Source: Chlorobium sp. | GTDB taxonomy: Bacteria; Bacteroidota; Chlorobiia; Chlorobiales; Chlorobiaceae | NCBI GenBank assembly: GCA_028278005.1 | Contig: JANQFD010000066.1 | Span: 1-5,330 of the forward strand | Length of the DNA: 5,330 nucleotides | Direction of reading: 5' to 3' | In this document: positions 1-5,171 of the stretch, piece after piece | Position numbering within the stretch: position 1 is the first letter of the stretch | How the letters are laid out: each line of letters opens with the position of its first letter | Notes under the pieces: generated by a model | Databases searched by the model: none | Told to the model about the DNA's origin: nothing | The model's input: the letters and a program-made list of their open reading frames with translations, nothing else | Program-made: the position numbers and the translations under genes

Positions 1-78
1 AATGAGTTTTTGCCTATACTACGACGACCGGTAAGAAGGTTGCCGGACCATTCAACAGATCAACATTCCCTCGTCTGA
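1..78 (+). CDS. Possible C-terminal tail of an upstream gene (partial)
   Basis: The frame beginning at base 1 stays open for 25 codons and ends in TGA at 76-78, two bases before the ATG of the next gene. Spacing this tight (TGACATG) is typical of translationally coupled operon genes, and the next gene has no visible ribosome binding site, which fits coupling. The visible residues are basic (LRRPVRRLPDH and similar) and I recognise no family. A second frame, ending in TAA at 32-34, is an alternative tail. The stretch is too short to prove coding. Confidence 0.35.
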   Translation, partial: NEFLPILRRPVRRLPDHSTDQHSLV

Positions 79-79
79 C

Positions 80-1243
80 ATGGTGATAAATGGCCTCGAT
101 ATACTCCTGCAGGACACGGATCAACTGAAAAAACGGAACATCGCCCTGATTGCCAATCAGACATCGGTAACCCGTGACCTGCACTATTCCTGGCTGGAAC
201 TCCGGAAACAAGGGATTACCCTTACCAGGATCTTTTCTCCTGAACACGGCCTGTTTTCAACAGAGCAGGATCAGGTAGCCGTAACCATGCAGCCCCGCAC
301 AGGCTGCGATGTCGTAAGCCTTTATGGCGATTCAGCCGCATCGCTCATCCCCGATACAGGATTTCTGAAGGATATCGATCTGGTACTTTTCGATATCCAG
401 GACATCGGTTCGCGATACTATACCTATAGCAATACGCTCGCTCTTTTCATGGAAGCCGTACATGGTCTGGACATTGAGATTCTCGTGCTTGACCGTCCTA
501 ATCCGCTTGACGGACAAACTGTCGAAGGTCCTCTGCCAGACCCCGTATACCGTTCATTCGTCGGAGTGCTTCCGGTGCCTCCCCGGCATGCCATGACTGC
601 AGGAGAACTGGCTGCGTTGTATCGTGACAGGAACAAACTGGACGTAAACCTCCGCGTTGTCTGTATGCAGGGATGGAAACGCTCAATGCATTTCAGTCAA
701 ACAGGGCTTCACTGGGTAGTTCCTTCTCCCAACATGCCGACCCTGGAAACAGCCATGGTATATCCGGGCATGTGTCTTTTCGAAGGCCTCAACGTATCTG
801 AAGGAAGAGGGACAACAACTCCCTTCCTGCACTTCGGCGCGCCGTTCATCGATCCGGAAGCTCTTGCAGCAACGCTTGCCTCTTTCGAATTGCCGGCGGT
901 ACGTTTTCGTCCGACTTATTTCAGACCCTCTTTCCACAAGTACAAAAACGAAGTTGTCGGCGGCATCTTTCTTCATGTCACCGACTACGAAACGTTTCTG
1001 CCGTTTGCAACCGGTATAGCGCTTACAAAAGCCCTTCGGGAGATGTATCCGGCCGATCTTCGTTTTCTTCGGGAGGTTTACGAATTCAATGACGATTTTC
1101 CGGCTTTCGATCTACTCTGCGGCAGCAGCAATGAGAGAACCATGATTGAAAACAGCCGGTCTTTCGCAGACCTCCGTGAATCCTGGAAAGCAGATGAAGA
1201 GGTGTTCCGGTCCCTTAAACAAGAGTATCACCTGTACCACTAA
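80..1243 (+). CDS. GH171/DUF1343 family protein, NamZ-like exo-beta-N-acetylmuramidase homologue
   Basis: This 387-residue protein carries the conserved series of the DUF1343 family (PF07075, glycoside hydrolase family 171): NQT 26-28, SPEHG 53-57, SLYG 80-83, FDIQDIGSRYYTY 104-116, LDRPNPL 137-143, RHAMTAGELA 169-178, PSPNMPT 215-221, EGLNVSEGRGT 235-245 and GAPFID 253-258. Characterised members (Bacillus subtilis NamZ) remove N-acetylmuramic acid from the non-reducing end of peptidoglycan fragments. Glu55 of SPEHG is the likely catalytic acid by family analogy. Length is normal for the domain, but there is no signal peptide, unlike the secreted NamZ enzymes. An in-frame stop at 32-34 and the absence of upstream hydrophobic codons exclude a hidden one. 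ATG 80 gives the family-like opening V-x-x-G-x-D-x-L; no Shine-Dalgarno sequence is visible. A symporter gene follows 31 bases downstream, probably in the same operon. Family is secure; exact substrate is inferred. Confidence 0.9.
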   Translation: MVINGLDILLQDTDQLKKRNIALIANQTSVTRDLHYSWLELRKQGITLTRIFSPEHGLFSTEQDQVAVTMQPRTGCDVVSLYGDSAASLIPDTGFLKDIDLVLFDIQDIGSRYYTYSNTLALFMEAVHGLDIEILVLDRPNPLDGQTVEGPLPDPVYRSFVGVLPVPPRHAMTAGELAALYRDRNKLDVNLRVVCMQGWKRSMHFSQTGLHWVVPSPNMPTLETAMVYPGMCLFEGLNVSEGRGTTTPFLHFGAPFIDPEALAATLASFELPAVRFRPTYFRPSFHKYKNEVVGGIFLHVTDYETFLPFATGIALTKALREMYPADLRFLREVYEFNDDFPAFDLLCGSSNERTMIENSRSFADLRESWKADEEVFRSLKQEYHLYH

Positions 1244-1274
1244 TACCATGCGATGAGCGCGAAAAAAAGAGAAC

Positions 1275-2678
1275 ATGCAGACTCTTGACCTGACCATCAT
1301 CATATGTTTCCTTGCCGGGATGGCAGGTTACGGAATCTGGCAAGGCCGAACCAACCGCACAACCGGAGATTACTTCCTCGGCGGGCGCAGGCTCCCGTGG
1401 ATCGTGGCCATGCTTTCCATAGTAGCCACAGAAACGTCGGTCCTCACGTTCGTCAGTGTTCCCGGTATCGCGTTCAGGGGTGACTGGACATTCCTGCAGC
1501 TTGCTCTCGGATATATCGTCGGCCGCATGCTGGTCAGCGCCATACTGCTCCCCGTCTATTTCCGCCTGGGGGTCAGCTCGATTTATGAGGTTATCGGTAA
1601 CCGCTTCGGCACTCACATGCAGAAACTCGCCTCGTCGGTGTTTCTGGTGACAAGAATTCTTGCCGACGGCGTCAGATTTCTTGCAACCGCTGTCGTTGTC
1701 GAAGCGGTTACCGGATGGTCTCTGTCCGCTTCGGTACTGATTATAGGTATCGTCACCCTTATCTATACCCTCTCAGGAGGAATACGAACCATCGTCTGGA
1801 TTGACAGCATCCAGTTCGTCCTGTACCTTTTCGGCGGGATTGTAACCATCATGTTCATCTCGGCCAACCTCGATACAGGGCTCCCCCAAGCACTCGGCTC
1901 GCTTGCCGAAAAAGGAAAACTGACAATCATCAATAACGACTGGCGACTCTTTTCCGAGCCGTGGGCGTTTTTCAGTGCGTTTATTGGCGGGATACTCCTG
2001 TCGTTTGCTTCACACGGAGTGGATTACATGATGGTGCAGCGTGTGCTCGGCTGTAAAAATCTGAACGCAGCAAGAAAAGCCATGGTTGGCAGCGGGGTTT
2101 TTGTGTTTATCCAGTTCACGGTATTTCTTCTGGCAGGCTCGCTGATCTATCTTTTTCTTGGTGATATCGATATCCAAAAAGATCGTGAATTTGCCTCTTT
2201 CATCGTCAACCATCTGCCCTCGGGACTGAGAGGACTCTTGCTTGCCGGCGTTCTGTCGGCCGCCATGTCCACCCTCAGCTCTTCGATCAACTCGCTCGCT
2301 TCATCGACGGTTACCGATCTGCTCGGGGGCAACGCTTCACTGAACCGCTCCCGACTGATAAGCTTCTGCTGGGCCGCGGTGCTGATCGGCATAGCTTTGG
2401 TCTTTGACGAAAGTGATAGCGCTATTGTGATCCTCGGCCTTAAAATAGCGTCTTTCACCTACGGGGGGCTGCTTGGCCTTTTCCTTCTTTCAAGAAGTGA
2501 ATGGAAGTTTCATGGTATAAGTCTCGGCCTGGGTCTGCTTGCAGGAATGGGAACGGTATTCGCACTGGAGTATGCAGGTATAGCCTGGACATGGTATATA
2601 ACGTTCTCCGTACTGGCAAACATCGCTGTAACCTGGCTGACCGAAAACGTCATGAGAGCGTTGTCCGGAAACAATTGA
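1275..2678 (+). CDS. Sodium:solute symporter family (SSS) transporter
   Basis: This 467-residue integral membrane protein has about 13 hydrophobic segments (roughly 5-22, 40-62, 74-95, 118-141, 150-166, 172-196, 230-252, 268-296, 316-345, 360-377, 382-405, 412-431, 433-455), the usual SSS fold. N-terminal signatures are GDYFLGGRRLPW 31-42 and SIVATETSVLTF 48-59, followed by SVPG 61-64 and SGGIRTIVWIDSIQF 167-181. The segment SAAMSTLSS 328-336 resembles the Na+ site of PutP (Ala, Ser, Thr spaced as in AVMST), so A329, S332 and T333 are the likely sodium ligands. It should use the sodium gradient to import a small organic solute across the inner membrane. The substrate cannot be read from sequence; adjacency to a NamZ homologue suggests amino sugars or muropeptide products. 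ATG 1275 is preceded by a weak AGAG. Both termini look intact. Confidence 0.92.
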   Translation: MQTLDLTIIICFLAGMAGYGIWQGRTNRTTGDYFLGGRRLPWIVAMLSIVATETSVLTFVSVPGIAFRGDWTFLQLALGYIVGRMLVSAILLPVYFRLGVSSIYEVIGNRFGTHMQKLASSVFLVTRILADGVRFLATAVVVEAVTGWSLSASVLIIGIVTLIYTLSGGIRTIVWIDSIQFVLYLFGGIVTIMFISANLDTGLPQALGSLAEKGKLTIINNDWRLFSEPWAFFSAFIGGILLSFASHGVDYMMVQRVLGCKNLNAARKAMVGSGVFVFIQFTVFLLAGSLIYLFLGDIDIQKDREFASFIVNHLPSGLRGLLLAGVLSAAMSTLSSSINSLASSTVTDLLGGNASLNRSRLISFCWAAVLIGIALVFDESDSAIVILGLKIASFTYGGLLGLFLLSRSEWKFHGISLGLGLLAGMGTVFALEYAGIAWTWYITFSVLANIAVTWLTENVMRALSGNN

Positions 2679-2706
2679 TTGCGGAACAAAAGCTTTGCTA
2701 ATCAAT
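2674..2706 (+). terminator. Weak dyad at the end of the symporter gene
   Basis: ATTGATT (2674-2680) and AATCAAT (2700-2706) form a perfect 7-bp stem overlapping the stop codon. An inner CAAA/TTTG stem (2687-2690 with 2694-2697) sits around an AGC loop. No T-run follows and the outer stem is AT-rich, so this is a poor intrinsic terminator and may be chance. Confidence 0.25.
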
Positions 2707-2769
2707 GAATATTTCTCTAAATTTGCTACATATACCTTTAGTACATCCCAATCCTAACGGGAAACGAAT
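2679..2769 (+). promoter_or_regulatory. csmE upstream region (promoter expected, not clearly resolved)
   Basis: This 91-base AT-rich gap separates the symporter gene from csmE. TATACC at 2731-2736 is a possible -10 box but has no convincing -35 partner. CGGGA at 2758-2762, seven bases before the ATG, is a weak ribosome binding site. A promoter is expected because csmE has its own terminator and belongs functionally to the chlorosome genes, but its exact position is a guess. Confidence 0.3.
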
Positions 2770-3024
2770 ATGAACAAGAACTCAGGGGCCTTCGTAAACG
2801 GGGCCGAAGCATATGGAAGATTCCTTGAAGTCTTCATAGATGGTCATTGGTGGGTTGTCGGTGACGCTTTGGAAAATATAGGTAAGACAACAAAACGCCT
2901 TGGCGCGAATGCTTATCCTTACCTGTATGGCGGTGGAGGATCTGCCGGTCTGAAAGGCTCATCCCCCGAAATCTCGGGCTACGCCAACCCCACAAAATCG
3001 GTCGAGAAACGATTCAAGGACTGA
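2770..3024 (+). CDS. csmE: Chlorosome envelope protein E (CsmA family), precursor
   Basis: This 84-residue protein belongs to the CsmA/CsmE family, which forms the chlorosome baseplate and envelope of green sulfur bacteria. The core GRFLEVFIDGHWW (16-28) aligns with GRIFEVMVEGHWE of CsmA, placing His26 at the CsmA histidine (His25) proposed to bind baseplate bacteriochlorophyll a. NIGKTTKRLGANAY (36-49) matches the second amphipathic segment. The end, LKGS-SPEISGYANPTK, matches the CsmA processing region: CsmA loses its last 20 residues after a Gly-Ser, and cutting here after Ser64 would give a 64-residue mature protein. The N-terminus MNKNSG and the longer Tyr/Gly-rich linker PYLYGGGG (50-57) fit CsmE better than CsmA (79-residue precursor). 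There is no signal peptide, as expected for assembly on the cytoplasmic face. It appears monocistronic, with a terminator 27 bases after the stop. Confidence 0.9.
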   Translation: MNKNSGAFVNGAEAYGRFLEVFIDGHWWVVGDALENIGKTTKRLGANAYPYLYGGGGSAGLKGSSPEISGYANPTKSVEKRFKD

Positions 3025-3050
3025 ATCCATCTGCAATGGCAAGAATTCCA

Positions 3051-3086
3051 AAGCAGTACTTCCTGTAAGGTTGTACTGCTTTTTTT
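3051..3086 (+). terminator. Rho-independent terminator of csmE
   Basis: AAGCAGTAC (3051-3059) pairs perfectly with GTACTGCTT (3073-3081), a 9-bp stem. A small inner CCT/AGG stem (3062-3064 with 3068-3070) lies in the loop, and seven T bases follow (3080-3086). It starts 26 bases after the csmE stop. Confidence 0.88.
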
Positions 3087-3098
3087 ATTCCTCTATCC

Positions 3099-3104
3099 GA
3101 TAAT
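3099..3104 (+). promoter_or_regulatory. Candidate -10 box (GATAAT) just before the outer-membrane protein gene
   Basis: GATAAT matches TATAAT at five of six bases and ends ten bases before ATG 3115. A start site seven or so bases downstream would leave only a few untranslated bases, giving a nearly leaderless mRNA. No Shine-Dalgarno sequence is visible before this ATG, which fits. No good -35 box is found; the expected position lies inside the csmE terminator stem and T-run. Confidence 0.35.
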
Positions 3105-3114
3105 CTACAACCCA

Positions 3115-3771
3115 ATGGTCGCGAAGTTTGTTCACTGCCTGATCCCTCTCTTGTTACTGCTCCATATACATTTTCCTGCAACGGTACGCGCAGCGGACAT
3201 TGACCTGCAATCCCGCTTTATAGGTATCGTAACGGCCTCTCTCAACGAAAAATGGCAGATACGGGCGGGGATCACCCGTATTTATTTCAACGATATATCC
3301 GAGCTTGAACTGCAGTCTTTCTATGCAGGCCCCTATTATACCATTTCCAAAGGGCTGAAAACAGGCCTGGAATACCGCCATATGGATAAGCAGATCAATG
3401 GACAGTGGGTTCCGGAAGACCGGGTGAGTTCGGTGCTTGTTCTCAGGAAAAAGTATTTCGACTGGCATGTTGTCCTTAGAAAGAGACTTGAATACAGATC
3501 GAGGGCGAAAGGTTACGGGGTAGAGTGGCGCGGCAGAAGCTTTTTGAAGATTGCCGCCCGCAGAGACTCTTTTATTCCCTACCTTTCCAACGAGTTGTTT
3601 TACAATATCGGTAAAGGCCGGCTCAACAGATACAAATTCCAGATAGGAGTGGACATACCGGTTGCCGAAAAGCTGAAAACCGGAATCTATTATGAGTATG
3701 AAACCGAGAAGTTCAGCCGTGAATGGGAAGGACTTCATATCGTAGGGTCATCTCTCGTGCTCCTACTTTAA
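3115..3771 (+). CDS. DUF2490-type beta-barrel outer-membrane protein
   Basis: This 218-residue protein starts with a clear signal peptide: Lys4, a hydrophobic core from about 8 to 20, and an Ala-x-Ala-like cleavage region (ATVRA-AD) near residue 26. The mature part alternates polar and hydrophobic residues with many Tyr, Arg and Lys, and has repeated short strands (WQIRAGITRIYF, GLKTGLEYRHM, KTGIYYEYE), as in outer-membrane beta-barrels. The C-terminal pattern FIPYLSNELFYN (153-164), then NRYKFQIGVDIPV (171-183), a Tyr-rich strand and GLHIVGSSLVLLL, is the DUF2490 signature. The function of that family is unknown; members are predicted outer-membrane proteins in Gram-negatives including Bacteroidetes and Chlorobi. 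The last residue is Leu rather than the usual aromatic barrel signal. The gene sits alone between csmE and the probable csmD, same strand, after a terminator. Outer-membrane location is well supported; no role can be assigned. Confidence 0.82.
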   Translation: MVAKFVHCLIPLLLLLHIHFPATVRAADIDLQSRFIGIVTASLNEKWQIRAGITRIYFNDISELELQSFYAGPYYTISKGLKTGLEYRHMDKQINGQWVPEDRVSSVLVLRKKYFDWHVVLRKRLEYRSRAKGYGVEWRGRSFLKIAARRDSFIPYLSNELFYNIGKGRLNRYKFQIGVDIPVAEKLKTGIYYEYETEKFSREWEGLHIVGSSLVLLL

Positions 3772-3884
3772 GGGCAAAAACGACGCCGATAATAGTATAA
3801 TCTGTTAAAAAGATGGTATTTTTAAGTATTCATGAAATAATCGAACAATAATCATAAATCCATAACTACAGGAGAACACGTACC
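3772..3884 (+). promoter_or_regulatory. Upstream region of the csmD-like gene: TATAAT box, long leader, Shine-Dalgarno
   Basis: This 113-base AT-rich gap contains a perfect TATAAT at 3796-3801; the -35 position (around 3773-3778, GGCAAA) is poor. Initiation near 3808 would give a leader of roughly 77 bases. AGGAG at 3870-3874, ten bases before ATG 3885, is the clearest + strand ribosome binding site in the window and fits high expression of an abundant structural protein. No terminator for the preceding gene is seen, so read-through is also possible. Confidence 0.5.
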
Positions 3885-4283
3885 ATGGCAAACGAAGGAA
3901 ACGTCGATCTTGCACAGGCTGTCAATACTGCGGTTCAGAATCTCGGCAACCTTGCCGCTACACCTGTCAAGGCTCTGGACAGTACCATCCAGTCGCTCAG
4001 CCCAACCATTGAAAACCTGAACAAAAGCCTTACCGGTGCGCTTGAAACCGGAGCGAAAACAGCAACCGACACACTGAATTCTCTTTCGGATCCGCTGAAT
4101 AAACTCGTGTCTACAGCCGGCGAAGTTGCCGTTAAAGGAATCGAAACCATCGGCGGCGTCGGCCAGAAGGCTGCCGAAGCTGTCGGCGCTGTCGGAAACA
4201 GCGTTCTTTCAATTGTTCAGTCTGCGGTAGGCACCGTTGGAAACGCTGTTTCCTCAGTGCTTCCGATAGGCAAAAAGCTCTGA
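3885..4283 (+). CDS. csmD: Chlorosome envelope protein, probably CsmD (CsmC/CsmD group)
   Basis: This 132-residue protein is rich in Ala, Val, Gly, Asn, Ser and Thr, and has no Arg, Cys, His, Phe, Tyr or Trp. It reads as a chain of amphipathic segments, with Lys and Glu/Asp spaced among small hydrophobics, beginning MANEGNVDLAQAVNT. That start and composition are typical of small chlorosome envelope proteins (CsmB/F and CsmC/D groups). Length is closer to CsmC/CsmD than to CsmB/CsmF (about 74 residues). CsmD is preferred because csmE lies nearby and, as I recall, csmD and csmE were described together in Chlorobaculum tepidum; csmC usually precedes csmA, which is absent here. A 15-residue repeat is visible at the C-terminal end: AVGAVGNSVLSIV (99-111) and AVGTVGNAVSSVL (114-126). 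There is no signal peptide, and a strong terminator follows. The chlorosome assignment is good; D rather than C rests mainly on context. Confidence 0.72.
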   Translation: MANEGNVDLAQAVNTAVQNLGNLAATPVKALDSTIQSLSPTIENLNKSLTGALETGAKTATDTLNSLSDPLNKLVSTAGEVAVKGIETIGGVGQKAAEAVGAVGNSVLSIVQSAVGTVGNAVSSVLPIGKKL

Positions 4284-4337
4284 GCTATTGAATTTGGGCG
4301 CACAATACGTTTTTAGAGGTGCCCGGATATAACGTTG

Positions 4338-4368
4338 ACAAGCCTTCCGGGGGAAGGCTTGTTTTTTT
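4338..4368 (+). terminator. Rho-independent terminator of the csmD-like gene
   Basis: ACAAGCCTTCC (4338-4348) pairs perfectly with GGAAGGCTTGT (4352-4362) around a three-base GGG loop, an 11-bp stem, and is followed by a seven-T run (4362-4368). It lies 54 bases past the stop codon and is the strongest terminator in the window. Confidence 0.93.
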
Positions 4369-4371
4369 GGT

Positions 4372-4444
4372 AAAAAAGCGCGTACAGCACGTCTCAATCC
4401 GCCAGACCGAACCTTCCGCATAGTTATATCTGCTGCCCGCGCTT
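4372..4444 (-). terminator. Candidate terminator of the SDR gene, long-loop hairpin
   Basis: Read on the - strand, the arm at 4444-4431 (AAGCGCGGGCAGCA) pairs with the arm at 4389-4376 (TGCTGTACGCGCTT): 13 of 14 positions pair, with one G-T wobble and one mismatch. The second arm runs into a six-T stretch (4377-4372). It starts seven bases beyond the SDR stop codon, which supports a terminator role. The 41-base loop is unusually long for an intrinsic terminator. Confidence 0.55.
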
Positions 4445-4451
4445 AAAGAGG

Positions 4452-5153
4452 TCAGCTTGCCAGCTTGTCGTAATAAGGCTCGAGGCTGTTCTGCTGATGC
4501 TCCTCTTCGCCTTCGTTGATCACCTCGAAGGTTTTGTTTTTCGCTTTGTCTGTCCAGAGCGAAACCACCAGAAGTTCAGCAACGTCACCGCGGTTTATCC
4601 ATCCGCTCCACAGTCTGTCTCCCTGATCGACATGAAGATCATGCAGCAGCGGACCGCCGTCTTTCAAACCTCCGGGACGAACAATGGTATAGGAACGACC
4701 CTCCTTGCCAAACACGTGCCGCAGATGTTCCTCGGCTTCAAATTTCTTGCTGAGAACTCCTGCAAACAGGTTAAGCGGATGATACCATTTGGTCACCGCC
4801 ATCGAACTGACAAGTCCGAAATGCTTGACCCCTGCCTTTGCAGCCTGATCGACAAGCCGCATGACGCCGTCACGGTCAACCTCGCCAGGTGAAGCATCGC
4901 CAAACACCTCGCTCGATCCAAGTGCCGAGATAACCGCTGTGCAGCCTTCAACAGCCCTTGCAACGTCTTCATCGTTCTGAATCTTGCCTTCAACGATTTC
5001 GACATCACCCAATGCCTTTGCTTTTTCGGCAGTTCTCGAAAGAACTTTAACAGGAACCCCGTAATGCTGCAGGCGTGAGACCACCCATCTTCCTGTTTTC
5101 CCGGTTGCCCCTGCCACCAGGACCTTTCCATTATATTTTGTCTTTTCTGTCAT
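4452..5153 (-). CDS. Atypical short-chain dehydrogenase/reductase (NAD(P)H-binding, NmrA/Tic62-like)
   Basis: This 233-residue cytoplasmic protein has an N-terminal Rossmann fold. The glycine-rich loop VAGATGKTGR (13-22) follows the first strand, and SR at 39-40 after the second strand suggests NADPH preference. DVEIVEGKIQNDED (50-63), AVISALGSS (73-81), GLVSSMAV (113-120) and YTIVRPGGLKDGG (155-167) are typical of atypical SDRs of the PF13460/SDR_a5 group, which includes plant Tic62-like proteins. The classical YxxxK pair is not in the usual place, so it may be a redox sensor or chaperone-like protein rather than a catalytic dehydrogenase. INRGDVAELLV (186-196) is the usual late helix. ATG 5153 is chosen because GGGAGGG (5169-5163 on the - strand) sits nine bases upstream; an in-frame TTG at 5171 would overlap that site. 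It is convergent with the csmD-like gene. Substrate is unknown. Confidence 0.85.
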   Translation of the reverse strand: MTEKTKYNGKVLVAGATGKTGRWVVSRLQHYGVPVKVLSRTAEKAKALGDVEIVEGKIQNDEDVARAVEGCTAVISALGSSEVFGDASPGEVDRDGVMRLVDQAAKAGVKHFGLVSSMAVTKWYHPLNLFAGVLSKKFEAEEHLRHVFGKEGRSYTIVRPGGLKDGGPLLHDLHVDQGDRLWSGWINRGDVAELLVVSLWTDKAKNKTFEVINEGEEEHQQNSLEPYYDKLAS

Positions 5154-5162
5154 GATGTTATA

Positions 5163-5169
5163 CCCTCCC
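5163..5169 (-). promoter_or_regulatory. Strong Shine-Dalgarno that fixes the SDR start
   Basis: GGGAGGG on the - strand lies nine bases before ATG 5153. It decides against the longer in-frame TTG start at 5171, which would place this site inside or immediately beside the start codon. Confidence 0.8.
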
Positions 5170-5171
5170 AA

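Noticed and set aside
370..398. Perfect 8-bp inverted repeat GGATATCG/CGATATCC
   Set aside because: It lies inside conserved coding sequence (DIDLVLFDIQD), where repeated Asp-Ile codons explain it; no regulatory context.
1215..1616. A 133-codon - strand frame spanning the muramidase/symporter junction
   Set aside because: Polar, low-complexity translation with no family match; it covers conserved domains of two real genes on the other strand.
2163..2174. Palindrome GATATCGATATC
   Set aside because: Encodes DIDI in a loop of the symporter; explained by the repeated dipeptide.
3154..3738. A 194-codon open frame on the - strand opposite the DUF2490 gene
   Set aside because: It has no recognisable domain or composition, while the + strand has a signal peptide and the DUF2490 pattern. 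It is best explained as an antisense shadow.
3885..4283. Reading the Ala/Val/Gly-rich protein as a phasin or generic low-complexity protein
   Set aside because: Phasin-like composition was considered, but the nearby csmE, the small-residue aromatic-free makeup and the MANEGN-type start fit chlorosome envelope proteins better.
4296..4324. Imperfect GGGC...GCCC hairpin after the csmD-like stop
   Set aside because: Short stem with a bulge and no T-run after it; the strong terminator just downstream explains termination.
4497..4892. A 131-codon + strand frame inside the SDR gene
   Set aside because: The - strand frame has all SDR motifs and a strong Shine-Dalgarno; the + strand frame has neither.
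5154..5171. A longer SDR start at TTG 5171
   Set aside because: It would overlap the GGGAGGG site that sits at ideal spacing before ATG 5153, and the six added residues are not part of the Rossmann fold.
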